Below are positions 18,406 to 27,726 of a DNA stretch of 64,000 nt, piece after piece. The DNA is from Cryobacterium sp. HLT2-28 (lineage in GTDB: Bacteria; Actinomycetota; Actinomycetes; Actinomycetales; Microbacteriaceae). Position 1 is the stretch's first letter, and the number at the start of each line of letters is the position of its first letter. Location: the NCBI RefSeq assembly GCF_004402495.1, contig NZ_SOFH01000007.1:33365-97364 (forward strand), given 5' to 3'. The position numbers and the translations under genes were made by a program. The notes beneath the pieces were generated by a model. The model saw only the letters and a list, made by a program, of their open reading frames with translations. It searched no databases and had not been told where the DNA came from.

Positions 18406-19689
18406 ATGAGAATCCTCCTTGTCGGGGCGGGCGGCGTCGGAGACGCGTTCGCGAAGATCATCGCCCGTCGCTCGTTCTTCGAGCACGTCATCGTCTGCGA
18501 CTACGACCTCGCCCGGGCGGAGCGCACCGTCGCCACGGTCGCGGCTACGCACGGCCCCACCGTCGCGAGCCGGTTCACGGCGGAGCAGATCGACGCCGGC
18601 GACCCGGACCGGGTAGCGGCGGTGGCGAAGGAACACCGGGCAACGCACGTGATGAACGCGGTCGAACCCAAGTTCGTGCCGACGATCTTCGCCGGCGCTC
18701 TCGCCGCCGGCTGCGACTACCTCGACATGGCCGTGAGCCTGTCCGAGCCGCACCCGACCCACCCGTACACGGAGACCGGCGTGAAACTCGGCGACGACCA
18801 GTTCGCGCTCGCCGCCGACTGGGAGACCGCCGGTCGCCTCGCCCTGGTCGGGATGGGTGTGGAGCCGGGCCTCTCGGACGTCTTCGCCCGCTACGCCTCC
18901 GACCACCTGTTCCGCGAGATCGACGAGCTCGGCACCCGCGACGGCGCCAACCTGGTGGTGCGCGACGTGGCCGGCAACGAGATCTTCGCGCCCTCCTTCA
19001 GCATCTGGACCACGATCGAGGAGTGCCTGAACCCGCCGGTGATCTTCGAGAAGGACCGCGGCTGGTTCACCACCGAACCGTTCAGCGAACCGGAGATGTT
19101 CGACTTCCCCGGCGGCATAGGTCCGGTCGAGTGCGTCAACGTCGAGCACGAGGAGGTGCTGCTGATGCCGCGCTGGCTCGACGCGAAACGGGTCACCTTC
19201 AAGTACGGACTCGGTGAGGAGTTCATCGGCGTGCTCAAGACGCTGCACCTGCTCGGCCTGGACAGCGTCGAACCGGTGCGGGTGCGCAGCGCCACCGGCC
19301 CGGTGATGGTCGCTCCGCGCGACGTCGTCGCCGCCAGCCTGCCCGACCCGGCGACGATCGGCCCGCGGATGACCGGCAAGACCTGCGCCGGGGTATGGGT
19401 CACCGGCACGGGACCGGACGGCGAGCCGCGCGAGGTCTACCTCTACCACGTGAGCGACAACGAGTGGACGATGCGCGAGTACGACGCCCAGTGCGTGGTC
19501 TGGCAGACCGCGCTCAACCCGGTGATCGCGCTGGAACTGCTCGCGGCCGGCACCTGGGGCGGCATCGGCGTGCTCGGCCCGGAGGCCTTCGACGCGAAGC
19601 CGTTCCTCGACCTGATGAGCGCCCCGATCGAGGAGGGCGGCTACGGCGAGGCGTGGGGGATGGAAGACCGGCTGGCCCCGCGCCCGTGA
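18406..19689 (+). CDS. Saccharopine dehydrogenase family protein
   Basis: NAD(P)-dependent oxidoreductase of the saccharopine/carboxynorspermidine dehydrogenase fold. The 427-aa protein starts with the dinucleotide motif GAGGVG (residues 7-12). It continues NAVEPKFVPTIFAGALAAG and LVGMGVEPGLSDVFARYA, typical of the family's NAD and catalytic domains. A -10 box TAGCGT (18394-18399) lies 6 nt before the ATG, so the mRNA is probably leaderless. The FAD oxidoreductase gene overlaps its stop (GTGA), suggesting a shared pathway. Lysine, polyamine or other amino-acid catabolism are candidates; the substrate cannot be read from the sequence. Confidence 0.85.
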   Translation: MRILLVGAGGVGDAFAKIIARRSFFEHVIVCDYDLARAERTVATVAATHGPTVASRFTAEQIDAGDPDRVAAVAKEHRATHVMNAVEPKFVPTIFAGALAAGCDYLDMAVSLSEPHPTHPYTETGVKLGDDQFALAADWETAGRLALVGMGVEPGLSDVFARYASDHLFREIDELGTRDGANLVVRDVAGNEIFAPSFSIWTTIEECLNPPVIFEKDRGWFTTEPFSEPEMFDFPGGIGPVECVNVEHEEVLLMPRWLDAKRVTFKYGLGEEFIGVLKTLHLLGLDSVEPVRVRSATGPVMVAPRDVVAASLPDPATIGPRMTGKTCAGVWVTGTGPDGEPREVYLYHVSDNEWTMREYDAQCVVWQTALNPVIALELLAAGTWGGIGVLGPEAFDAKPFLDLMSAPIEEGGYGEAWGMEDRLAPRP

Positions 19690-21059
19690 TCAACGGTGAC
19701 GTCTCCTTCTGGTGGAACCAGATCGGCCGGGGCGCCCCGCGCCCGCCGCTGCCCGGGCCGATCACGGCCGACGTGTGCATCGTCGGCGCCGGGTACACCG
19801 GGCTGTGGACGGCCTACTACCTGAAGAAGGCCGCCCCGGCGCTGCGGATCGTCATCCTCGAGCAACGCTTCGCCGGCTACGGCGCGTCCGGGCGGAACGG
19901 CGGCTGGCTGACCAACTCGATCACCGGCGGGCGTGAGCAGTACGTTTCGTCGCACGGGCACGACGCCGCCGCCCGGTTCCAGACGAGCATGAACGAGACC
20001 GTCGACGAGGTGATCCGGGTCGCCGCACTCGAGGGCATCGACGCCGGCATCGTCAAGGGCGGCGAATTCACCGTGGCCTACGACCAGCCGCAGCAGCGGC
20101 GACTCGAGGCGTCCGCCCGGGCCGAGCAGCGGTGGGAGATGACGGATGTCGAACTCCTCTCCCCGGCGGCGGCCCGCGCCCGCATCGACGTGGCCGGCAC
20201 CACCGGGGCGATGTGGCACCCGCACTGTGCGCGCATCCACCCGGCCAAACTCGCCGCCGGGCTCGCCCGGGTCGTCGAGACGCTCGGCGTGGAGATCTAC
20301 GAGAACACCCGGGTGGGCGAGATCACGCCGGGACGGGCCGTGACCGAGCACGGCCCGGTGGACGCGGAGTTCGTCGTGCGCGCCACGGAGGGGTTCACGG
20401 CCGGGCTGAAGGGCCTGCACCGGGCGTGGCTGCCGATGAACTCGTCGCTGATCGCGACCGCGCCGCTCAGCGACGCCGTCTGGGAGAGCATCGGCTGGAC
20501 CGAATCCGAGACCCTCGGCGACATGGCGCACGCGTACATGTACGCGCAACGCACGACGGACGACCGGATCGCGATCGGCGGCCGGGGCGTGCCGTACCGC
20601 TTCGGCTCGCGGACTGACTCCGACGGGCACACCCCGGCGAGCACGGTCGAGGCGCTCCGCGGCATCCTCACCCGGTTCTTCCCGGCGACGGCGGGCGTGG
20701 CGATCGACCATGCCTGGTCGGGGGTGCTCGGCGTGCCGCGGGACTGGGCGGCGACCGTCGGGCTCGACCCGACGACCGGGCTGGCCTGGGCCGGCGGGTA
20801 CGTGGGCACCGGCGTGGCCACGACGAACCTGGCCGGGCGCACCCTGACCGACCTGATCCTCGAGCGGGACACCGGGCTGACCGGACTGCCCTGGGTGAAC
20901 CACAGGGTGCGCAACTGGGAGCCGGAGCCGCTGCGCTGGCTCGCCGTGCACGCCCTGTACCGGGCCTATTCGTTCGCCGACCGCGCCGAGCTGACCCGGC
21001 GACAGACCACCTCGCCGGTCGCGAGCATCGCCGACGTGGTCTCGGGCCGCGGCCACTAG
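19686..21059 (+). CDS. FAD-dependent oxidoreductase (DAO family)
   Basis: Oxidises an amine or amino acid using FAD. The 457-aa protein has the FAD-binding motif VCIVGAGYTGLWTAYYL near residue 28 and an EQRFAGYGASGRNGGWL segment. Its late region (SGVLGVPRDWAATVGL, WAGGYVGTGVATTNLAG) resembles PuuB-like and related DAO enzymes. The GTG start at 19686 overlaps the TGA of the preceding gene, implying translational coupling. Paired with a saccharopine-dehydrogenase-like enzyme, it may act on a polyamine or N-substituted amino acid. Confidence 0.87.
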   Translation: MINGDVSFWWNQIGRGAPRPPLPGPITADVCIVGAGYTGLWTAYYLKKAAPALRIVILEQRFAGYGASGRNGGWLTNSITGGREQYVSSHGHDAAARFQTSMNETVDEVIRVAALEGIDAGIVKGGEFTVAYDQPQQRRLEASARAEQRWEMTDVELLSPAAARARIDVAGTTGAMWHPHCARIHPAKLAAGLARVVETLGVEIYENTRVGEITPGRAVTEHGPVDAEFVVRATEGFTAGLKGLHRAWLPMNSSLIATAPLSDAVWESIGWTESETLGDMAHAYMYAQRTTDDRIAIGGRGVPYRFGSRTDSDGHTPASTVEALRGILTRFFPATAGVAIDHAWSGVLGVPRDWAATVGLDPTTGLAWAGGYVGTGVATTNLAGRTLTDLILERDTGLTGLPWVNHRVRNWEPEPLRWLAVHALYRAYSFADRAELTRRQTTSPVASIADVVSGRGH

Positions 21060-21093
21060 CCGGCCCCCGGCCCGCGGCATCCGCTCGCCCCGC

Positions 21094-21174
21094 GCATAAC
21101 TCCTGCAGATTGTGCCGGAATACCCTCTTTTCGGCCGGAATCGGCGGGAATTGCCCACAGTGCAGGAGTTATGC
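21094..21174. repeat. Palindrome after the FAD oxidoreductase gene
   Basis: Perfect 14-bp arms: GCATAACTCCTGCA at 21094-21107 and its complement at 21161-21174. The same arm sequence recurs at 41425-41503, so this is a dispersed element. It starts 35 bp after the upstream stop and ends 30 bp before the next start. Confidence 0.7.
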
Positions 21175-21203
21175 ACAACGGGCGGATGTGGTCTACTCGT
21201 TGC

Positions 21204-22022
21204 ATGAGCGTTGAGCCCGAGGTCGTCGCCGAGGCGTACCGGCTGGCGGATGCCGCGGCCGCGGCCGCCGGGGTGTCCGTGCGGATGGCGGAACCCGGCG
21301 ACATGACCCCGGTGATCGGCCTGTTCGAGCGCACCTGGGGTGCCGGCCGTAGCCCCGACCGCTCGATGCTGCTCGCGCTCGACTACGCCGGGAACACCGT
21401 GCTCGTCGCCAGCGAGGCAGGCAAGGCGGTCGGCGCGACGCTGGGCTTCCTCGGCTGGAGCGACGGCATCCACCTGCATTCCCACATGGCGGCCGTGGTG
21501 CCGTGGCGGCGCAGCGGCGGCGTCGGCTACGCGCTGAAGCTGTTCCAGCGCGCGGTCTGCCTCGAACACGGGATCGTCGAGATGCGCTGGACCTTCGACC
21601 CCCTGATCCGCCGCAACGCGCACTTCAACCTGGTCAAGCTTGGCGCGGAGGTGGTGCGGTTCCTGCCCGACTTCTACGGCCGCCTCGACGACGTCATCAC
21701 CGGCAGCGACCGGAGCGACCGGTTCGAGGTGCGCTGGCTGCTCGAGTCCGACCGGGTGCGGGCGGCCCTCACCGGCACACCCCGGCCGGTCCCGCACGCC
21801 CCGCTGCGGCTCCCGCTCGACGTCGACTTCGAGCGGTTGCGGGCCGACGACCCGGAGGCCGCCGACCGGCTGCGCGAGCGGTCCCGGGCGTTGTTCACGG
21901 AGGCCCTGGCCCAGGGACTGCGCCCCGAACTGGACGCCGGCAACGACTACGTCTTCGTGCGGCCGGAGACGGATGCGACGGAGCAGGGATTCGCGCCGGG
22001 ACCGACCCCGGGACCGACCTGA
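21204..22022 (+). CDS. GNAT-superfamily acetyltransferase-like protein
   Basis: Predicted acyltransferase resembling the COG3375 group, of unknown substrate. The 272-aa protein contains HSHMAAVVPWRRSGGVGYAL (acetyl-CoA pyrophosphate loop region) and KLFQRAVCLEHG. It also has the characteristic MRWTFDPLIRRNAHFNLVKL, followed by GAEVVRFLPDFYG. The ATG at 21204 is chosen because earlier codons fall in the preceding palindrome. It lies downstream of the saccharopine-dehydrogenase-like/FAD pair but separated by that palindrome. Confidence 0.75.
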   Translation: MSVEPEVVAEAYRLADAAAAAAGVSVRMAEPGDMTPVIGLFERTWGAGRSPDRSMLLALDYAGNTVLVASEAGKAVGATLGFLGWSDGIHLHSHMAAVVPWRRSGGVGYALKLFQRAVCLEHGIVEMRWTFDPLIRRNAHFNLVKLGAEVVRFLPDFYGRLDDVITGSDRSDRFEVRWLLESDRVRAALTGTPRPVPHAPLRLPLDVDFERLRADDPEAADRLRERSRALFTEALAQGLRPELDAGNDYVFVRPETDATEQGFAPGPTPGPT

Positions 22023-22089
22023 CCGGTTGGTCCGATCCGGCCCGAAACGACCTGACCGCGCCGGTCCTCTCGGCGCTAGGATTCAGGCC

Positions 22090-23949
22090 ATGACCCCGAG
22101 CGAACCCGTGGACCAGGTATCCGAGCTGAAGGCCCAGGCGGAGGCCGCGGTCGCGGCCGCCCGGGCTGCCCAGGCCGAGGCGGAGGCAGCCATCGCCCGG
22201 GCCGAAGCCGCCCAGGGCGCGGCCCTGGCCGCCGCTGCGGCCGCACCGGCTGCTCCCGCACCGGCTCCCGCACCGGCTCCCGCCGCCGCAGCGCCCGCAG
22301 CACCGCCGGTCGCCGGCCCGCTCACCGTCGCGCAGGTCGAGACCATCCGCGCCGGGTACGCCTTCGCCGGGCCGGCGCTGGAGATGGGGGCCCTGGTCAA
22401 CGGCGACGCCCGCCCCGACGTGCCCGTGCGCATCCCGCTGGCGATGACGAACCGGCACGGCCTCGTCGCCGGAGCCACCGGCACGGGCAAGACGAAAACC
22501 CTGCAGGTGCTCGCCGAGCAGCTCTCCGCACACGGGGTGTCCGTCTTCGCAGCCGATATCAAGGGCGACCTGTCGGGTGTCGCCACGGCAGGCACCGCGA
22601 GCGAGAAGCTGCTGGCCCGCACCCGAGGCATCGGCCAGGACTGGTCGGGCGTGGCGTCGCCCACCGAATACTTCTCGCTCGGCGGGGTCGGCCGCGGCAT
22701 CCCGGTGCGCGCCACGGTCGCCGGCTTCGGCCCGCTGCTGCTGAGCAAGGTGCTCGGGCTTGGCAATATCCAGGAGTCCAGCCTCGGCCTCGTCTTCCAC
22801 TACGCCGACCAGGCCGGCCTGCCCCTGCTCGACCTGACCGACCTGCGAGCCGTGCTCAGCTTCCTGATCAGCGACGCCGGCAAGGGCGAACTCACCGGCC
22901 TCGGCGGGTTGTCCCCGGCCACCGTGGGCGTCATCCTGCGCGAACTGATCACCTTCGCCGACCAGGGCGCGGACGTCTTCTTCGGCGAACCCGAGATCGA
23001 CACCGCCGAGTTCCTCCGCCGCACGCCCGACGGCCGGGGCATCATCAGTCTGCTGGAGGTGCCCGGCGTCGCCGACAAGCCGGCCCTGTTCTCCACCTTC
23101 CTGATGTGGCTGCTGGCCGATCTGTTCAACGACCTGCCCGAGGTCGGCGACCTGGACAAGCCCAAGCTCGTCTTCTTCTTCGACGAGGCGCACCTTCTGT
23201 TCACGGGCGCGTCGAAGGACTTCCTCGCCTCGATCACCCAGACGGTGCGGCTGATCCGCTCCAAGGGCGTCGGCATCTTCTTCGTCACCCAGACCCCCAA
23301 GGACGTGCCGAGCGACGTGCTCGCGCAACTCGGTTCCCGGGTTCAGCACCAGCTGCGGGCGTTCACCCCGGATGACGCCAAGGCCCTCCGGGCGACCGTC
23401 TCCACCTACCCGAACTCGGGTTATGACCTCGAGGAGGTGCTGACCGGGCTCGGCACCGGTGAGGCGATCGTCACGGTGATGAACGAGAAGGGCGCTCCGA
23501 GCCCCGTCGCCTGGACCCGTCTCCGCGCGCCGCAGGGCTCGATGTCACCGACACCGCCGGAGCAGATCGACGCCACCGTCGCCGCCTCCCCGCTGCTCGC
23601 CGTCTACGGCGCCGCGATCGACCGCGACTCGGCCCGCGAGATGCTGGCGACGAAGTTGGAGGCAGCAAACCGGGTGGCGCTCGCCCAGCAGGTCGCCCTC
23701 GACCAGGCGAAGGCCGCCGCCGAGCTGGAGAAGCAGCAGGATGCCGCCGCCGCGCAGCAGGCGAAGGCGCAGAAGAAGGCGCAGGCCGAGTACGACCGCC
23801 TGATGAAACAGACGCAGGGGTCGACCCGCAGCCGCACCAGTTCGCGCCCGCAGAAGAGCGTGCTCGAGCAGGTGCTCGGGTCCTCCGTCACCAGGACGAT
23901 CCTCACCGGGGTCGTCAGCGGCATCTTCGGCACCCGCCGCCGCCGCTGA
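22090..23949 (+). CDS. HerA-like ATPase (DUF853, YjgR type)
   Basis: FtsK/HerA-superfamily ATPase of unresolved role. The 619-aa protein has an alanine-rich coiled-coil N-terminus (residues ~10-80, many AEAA repeats). A RecA-like core follows with Walker A GATGTGKTKT and Walker B LVFFFDEAHLLF, then the helicase-like segment FFVTQTPKDVPSDVLAQLGS. The C-terminus is a second charged coiled coil (AAELEKQQDAAAAQQAKAQ) and a basic tail. A TAGGAT -10 box (22077-22082) lies 7 nt before the ATG, predicting a leaderless transcript. No NurA-like nuclease partner is adjacent, so a role in end resection is not supported here. Confidence 0.87.
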   Translation: MTPSEPVDQVSELKAQAEAAVAAARAAQAEAEAAIARAEAAQGAALAAAAAAPAAPAPAPAPAPAAAAPAAPPVAGPLTVAQVETIRAGYAFAGPALEMGALVNGDARPDVPVRIPLAMTNRHGLVAGATGTGKTKTLQVLAEQLSAHGVSVFAADIKGDLSGVATAGTASEKLLARTRGIGQDWSGVASPTEYFSLGGVGRGIPVRATVAGFGPLLLSKVLGLGNIQESSLGLVFHYADQAGLPLLDLTDLRAVLSFLISDAGKGELTGLGGLSPATVGVILRELITFADQGADVFFGEPEIDTAEFLRRTPDGRGIISLLEVPGVADKPALFSTFLMWLLADLFNDLPEVGDLDKPKLVFFFDEAHLLFTGASKDFLASITQTVRLIRSKGVGIFFVTQTPKDVPSDVLAQLGSRVQHQLRAFTPDDAKALRATVSTYPNSGYDLEEVLTGLGTGEAIVTVMNEKGAPSPVAWTRLRAPQGSMSPTPPEQIDATVAASPLLAVYGAAIDRDSAREMLATKLEAANRVALAQQVALDQAKAAAELEKQQDAAAAQQAKAQKKAQAEYDRLMKQTQGSTRSRTSSRPQKSVLEQVLGSSVTRTILTGVVSGIFGTRRRR

Positions 23950-23963
23950 GCGCGCGGCCGGCC

Positions 23964-24521
23964 TCAGCCGGCGTGGGTGGTGATGCGCCGCTCGAACCAG
24001 TAGAGCAGTTCGGGGCGCACGCGGTTGAGGTCCTGCAGGGTCATCGGCTCCGGCACGCGCACGACGGGGGCGTCGAGCAGGTCGACGACCGTCTCCATCG
24101 CGCCGCGGGAGTAGAACTGGCCGCGCATCCGGATCAGCAGGCGGCCGTCGGTGCCGGTGAGGAAGAGTTGCGGATGCGTGTCCATCGCGCCGCTCTGGTA
24201 CAGGTCGAGCAGTACGACGCTGCCGATCTCATCCTTGGAGAAATTGGAGACGCGGCCGAGGAATCCTCGTTCGGAGATGCCCGCGGTGTCGACCCAGATG
24301 ACCGTGCGGTAGAAGGCGATGGCCGCAACCAGGCAGAGCGCGACGACGACGAGGTCGCCCAGGGCCACCGGCTGCCACGAATTCGTCGGGATGGTCAGCC
24401 AGAACAGCACGGCCGACAGCGGCGCGATCAGGGCGAGCACGGACAGGCCGGACTGCAGCAGAATCCGCCCGTGGGGTCGCAAAGCGTGCGCCCGCGTGCG
24501 CAACCCTCCGCTGAATCTCAC
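23964..24521 (-). CDS. Small membrane protein of unknown function
   Basis: Not assigned to a known family. The 185-aa product has a basic N-terminus, then two membrane segments (around LLQSGLSVLALIAPLSAVLF and VVVALCLVAAIAFYRTVIW). A soluble domain of about 110 residues follows (GRVSNFSKDEIGSVVLLDLY, LFLTGTDGRLLIRMRGQF), which looks like a bacterial PH-type domain. The start is GTG at 24521 behind an AAGGGGGAA site. It ends 14 bp from the convergent HerA-like gene. Confidence 0.7.
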   Translation of the reverse strand: MRFSGGLRTRAHALRPHGRILLQSGLSVLALIAPLSAVLFWLTIPTNSWQPVALGDLVVVALCLVAAIAFYRTVIWVDTAGISERGFLGRVSNFSKDEIGSVVLLDLYQSGAMDTHPQLFLTGTDGRLLIRMRGQFYSRGAMETVVDLLDAPVVRVPEPMTLQDLNRVRPELLYWFERRITTHAG

Positions 24522-24635
24522 CCGTGGTTCCCCCTTGCCGGTGTAGTCAGATTATCCCGGAATTCACCGTGGTGTGCCAGCCACCGTTCCGGGGGGTTCG
24601 GAGGGCATCCGGCGCAGGCCGTTGGCGCATGAAAC

Positions 24636-24665
24636 GAGGCACGACCCCCTCAGGAGCCGTGCCTC
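24636..24665 (-). terminator. Terminator of the secreted-protein gene
   Basis: On the minus strand GAGGCACG and CGTGCCTC form an 8-bp stem with a 14-nt loop, followed by GTTTC. It lies 21 bp beyond the stop codon at 24686. Confidence 0.65.
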
Positions 24666-24685
24666 ATCGTTGTGTGCTGCGCGGG

Positions 24686-25225
24686 TTAGCGGCCGAGAAC
24701 GGCGCCCAGGTCCAGGCCGCCGAGCGACCCGTCGACCACGTCGTTCACGGACGATCCGATGTCGCCGACGTTGCCGCCGGTGACGTCATTGCCCGAACCG
24801 ACCGGAGCGGTGACCGGCGCCTCGACGGGGGCGGTGACCGGGGCGGAGACCGAGGTGTCGTTTCCGGAAGCAACCGGAACGTCGTTGCCGTTGCCGACCT
24901 CGTTGCCCGAGGCGACGTCGCCGACGTCACCGGTCAGCGAGCGGTCGACGACCGGGCCGCTGACGAGAGGGGCATTAAGCACGCCGCCGCCGAGGAGCGA
25001 GGCGTCGTTGCCGGCGACGCCGGTTCCGGTGGCCTGGTTTCCGGTCAGGGCGTCGGTGAGCAGGCCGAAGTCGACGGTCTGGGCCGCCGACGAGCCGTCG
25101 GTGCCGGTGAGCTGCGGGCTGCCCTGTTCGGATGCCTGGGCGGGGGCGGCCAGCCCGCCGACGATGATGGCGGATGCGATGCCGGCGATGCCGAATGCAC
25201 TGAGACGCTTCGTGATCGTGTTCAT
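24686..25225 (-). CDS. Secreted low-complexity protein
   Basis: Unknown function. The 179-aa product has a clear signal peptide (basic MNTITKRLSA, hydrophobic core, AQA cleavage site around residue 30). The mature part is acidic, cysteine-free and repetitive, rich in Gly, Asn, Val and Asp, with recurring GND/GNE units and PVTAPVEAPVTAPV. It has an almost charge-patterned layout without catalytic motifs. It is divergent from trkH and has its own terminator. A cell-surface or matrix protein is possible, but nothing in the sequence proves it. Confidence 0.75.
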   Translation of the reverse strand: MNTITKRLSAFGIAGIASAIIVGGLAAPAQASEQGSPQLTGTDGSSAAQTVDFGLLTDALTGNQATGTGVAGNDASLLGGGVLNAPLVSGPVVDRSLTGDVGDVASGNEVGNGNDVPVASGNDTSVSAPVTAPVEAPVTAPVGSGNDVTGGNVGDIGSSVNDVVDGSLGGLDLGAVLGR

Positions 25226-25356
25226 GATGAGTACTCTCTTCCGTTGTTCAGTTCCGGCCTCGGATTTCCCCGGGCCGCATAAGTGGTCCGGTGCCCTCGC
25301 CGAATCGGTTTGGTCGCGGCCACCCGCCGGAACGGCATCGACCGTAGAGTGAGCAG

Positions 25357-26724
25357 GTGAATCCCCGGACGACGCCCCGCCCCACCGCGAGAACCTCGCG
25401 GTTCCGGCCGCACCCGGCCCAGGTCGTCGCCGCCGCGTTCGCCACGACGATCCTGATCGGCACGGGCCTGCTGATGCTGCCGATATCCACCCCGGGGGCG
25501 GGCGGGGCGTCGTTCTTCGACGCGATCTTCACCGCGACCTCCGCCGTCTGCGTGACCGGGCTGATCGTCGTCGACACCGCCACCCAGTGGACCGCCTTCG
25601 GCCAGGTCGTCATTCTCCTGCTGATCCAGATCGGCGGCCTGGGGATCATGACTTTCGCGTCGGTGATCGGGCTCGCGGTCATGCGCAAGCTCTCGCTGCG
25701 CTCCCGGATCACCGCGGCCGCCGAGGCGAAGAGCGTGGGACTGGACGACGTCAAGGGGCTCGTCTTGGGCGTCGTGCGGATGTCGCTGGTGATCGAGGCG
25801 AGCGTCGCGCTGCTGCTCAGCCTCCGCTTCCTGCTCGGCTATGGCGAGCCGCTCGGCCGCGCAATCTGGCTCGGCGTCTTCCACGCTGTCTCGTCGTTCA
25901 ACAACGCGGGGTTCGCGCTGTTCAGCGACAACCTCATCTCCTACGCCACGGATCCGCTCATCTGCCTGCCGATCGCCGCCGCCGTGATCCTCGGCGGGCT
26001 GGGCTTCCCCGTGATCGTGCAGCTGCGCCGGCATCTCAAGACGCCCCGACTGTGGAACATGAACACCCGACTGGTGCTGGCCGGCACACTGATCCTCCTG
26101 GTCGGCGGCACGGTGTACCTCACGGCCGTCGAGTGGTCCAACCCGGCGACCCTCGGGCCGCTCGACTGGCCGAGCAAGCTCCTGGTCGGATTCTTCCAGT
26201 CCGTGCAGGCGCGCACGGCCGGCTTCAACAGCGTCGACACCGGCGCGATGGACTCGGCCAGCCTGCTCGGCACCGACATCCTGATGCTGATCGGCGGCGG
26301 TCCGGCCGGAACCGCCGGCGGCATCAAGATCACCACCTTCGGCGTGCTCTTCTTCATCCTCCTCGCCGAGGTGCGCGGCGACACCGCCGTGAACGTGTTC
26401 GGCAAGCGGCTCTCCCGCGCGGTGCACCGGCAGGCGATCACGATCGTGCTGCTCGCCGTCGCGGTCGTCATCGCGTCGACGGCCGCGCTGATGGTGATGA
26501 CCGACATCAGCATGGACAAGCTCCTGTTCGAGGTGATCTCGGCCTTCGGCACGGTGGGACTGTCCACGGGGATCACCGCCGGGCTGCCGGAGGCAGGCAA
26601 GATCATCCTGATGCTGCTCATGTTCATCGGCCGGCTGGGGCCGATCACCTTCGCCTCGGCGCTCGCCCTCCGCGAACGCCCGACCACCTACGAGCTACCG
26701 AAAGAGAGGCCGATCATTGGCTAA
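25357..26724 (+). CDS. Trk/Ktr potassium uptake membrane subunit
   Basis: Potassium channel-like transporter subunit in the cytoplasmic membrane. The 455-aa protein has the repeated membrane-pore-membrane units of TrkH/KtrB, with selectivity loops around TATSAVCVTGLIVVDT, NNAGFALF, ARTAGFNSVD and FGTVGLSTGIT. Length fits KtrB (about 445-460 aa). It starts with GTG, 6 nt after a TAGAGT -10 box (25345-25350), predicting a leaderless mRNA. The regulatory TrkA/KtrA subunit overlaps its 3' end by 8 bp. Confidence 0.9.
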   Translation: MNPRTTPRPTARTSRFRPHPAQVVAAAFATTILIGTGLLMLPISTPGAGGASFFDAIFTATSAVCVTGLIVVDTATQWTAFGQVVILLLIQIGGLGIMTFASVIGLAVMRKLSLRSRITAAAEAKSVGLDDVKGLVLGVVRMSLVIEASVALLLSLRFLLGYGEPLGRAIWLGVFHAVSSFNNAGFALFSDNLISYATDPLICLPIAAAVILGGLGFPVIVQLRRHLKTPRLWNMNTRLVLAGTLILLVGGTVYLTAVEWSNPATLGPLDWPSKLLVGFFQSVQARTAGFNSVDTGAMDSASLLGTDILMLIGGGPAGTAGGIKITTFGVLFFILLAEVRGDTAVNVFGKRLSRAVHRQAITIVLLAVAVVIASTAALMVMTDISMDKLLFEVISAFGTVGLSTGITAGLPEAGKIILMLLMFIGRLGPITFASALALRERPTTYELPKERPIIG

Positions 26725-27412
26725 GTTCAACCTGTTCGGGTCTCACGACCCCGCCCGCATCGCCGAATCCGAGTCGGTGGTCGTGATCGGCCTCGGCCGG
26801 TTCGGCAGTTCCCTCGCCCTCGAACTGATGGAGAGCGGCACCGAGGTGCTCGGAATCGACGGCGACGAAGACATCGTGCAGGCGCACAACGGGCTGCTCA
26901 CCCACGTCGTGCGCGCCGACTCGACCAAGGAGGAAACCCTCCGTCAGCTGTCGGTGACCGAGTTCACCAGCGCCGTCGTCGCGATCGGCGGCGACATCCA
27001 GGCCAACATCCTCACCGCGTCGCTGCTACTCAAGCTCGGCATCCCCAACATCTGGGCGAAGGCCGTGAGCGACCCGCACGGCGAGATCCTGCAGCAGCTG
27101 GGGGTCAGCCATGTCATCTACCCCGAGAAGGACATGGGCAAACGGGTCGCCCACCTGGTTCGCGGGGTGATGCAGGATTACATCGAGATCGGCGAGAACT
27201 TCGCCCTCGTGAAGACGACCCCGCCGCGGGAGATCATCGGGGTGCCGCTCGGCAAGACACGCATCCGGCCCAACCACGGGGTCACCGTCACCGCGTTCAG
27301 CCGCGACGGGGTGTGGAGCTACACGACCCTGGACACTATGATCGCGGCGACCGACATCATCCTGATCGCGGGGGAGTCCAAACGGGTCGAGGCGTTCAGC
27401 CGGCTGATCTGA
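26717..27412 (+). CDS. Trk/Ktr potassium uptake regulatory subunit
   Basis: Cytoplasmic RCK protein that gates the TrkH/KtrB channel. The 231-aa protein has an N-terminal Rossmann domain (VVVIGLGRFGSSLALELMES, then GIDGDEDIVQAH) and a C-terminal TrkA_C domain. Length fits KtrA. The start is TTG at 26717, overlapping the end of the membrane subunit, with GAGAGG upstream; the overlap implies coupled synthesis. TrkA_C domains often bind cyclic di-AMP, which is family knowledge and not shown here. Confidence 0.9.
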   Translation: MAKFNLFGSHDPARIAESESVVVIGLGRFGSSLALELMESGTEVLGIDGDEDIVQAHNGLLTHVVRADSTKEETLRQLSVTEFTSAVVAIGGDIQANILTASLLLKLGIPNIWAKAVSDPHGEILQQLGVSHVIYPEKDMGKRVAHLVRGVMQDYIEIGENFALVKTTPPREIIGVPLGKTRIRPNHGVTVTAFSRDGVWSYTTLDTMIAATDIILIAGESKRVEAFSRLI

Positions 27413-27450
27413 CCGGGCCGGGCCCCAGCGCTGCGGGTAGGCTCGCCCTG

Positions 27451-27690
27451 ATGAGTGTAGATGCAGCCCGGTTCGTGATCGACGCCGAACCGGGAACCCG
27501 GGTCGTCGTGCGCCGACGCATCGAGGGTGGGGTGACGGATGCCGTCGGCTACCTCCGCTCCTGCGACGGGGCCGTTTGCGTGGTCGAGACCAAACGCGGG
27601 CTCGTCGCGATCACGCTGGCGGACATCGTCGCCGCGAAAGAAGTGCCGCCGCCGCCCGCACCGCGGCCGCGCCGCCGCCTCGACGACTGA
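27451..27690 (+). CDS. Standalone SH3-like domain protein (Rv0428c N-terminal type)
   Basis: A 79-aa protein of unknown function. The segment GTRVVVRRRIEGGVTDAVGY and the ending ITLADIVAAKEVPPPPAPRP resemble the N-terminal SH3-like domain of actinobacterial Rv0428c-type GNAT proteins, but no acetyltransferase domain follows. A TAGGCT -10 box (27438-27443) lies 7 nt before the ATG, so it is probably transcribed leaderless. It is the last gene before the tRNA-repeat array. Confidence 0.65.
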   Translation: MSVDAARFVIDAEPGTRVVVRRRIEGGVTDAVGYLRSCDGAVCVVETKRGLVAITLADIVAAKEVPPPPAPRPRRRLDD

Positions 27691-27726
27691 TCGAGCCGGT
27701 GGCGGCACCCGGTGAGGGAGCGCGTG

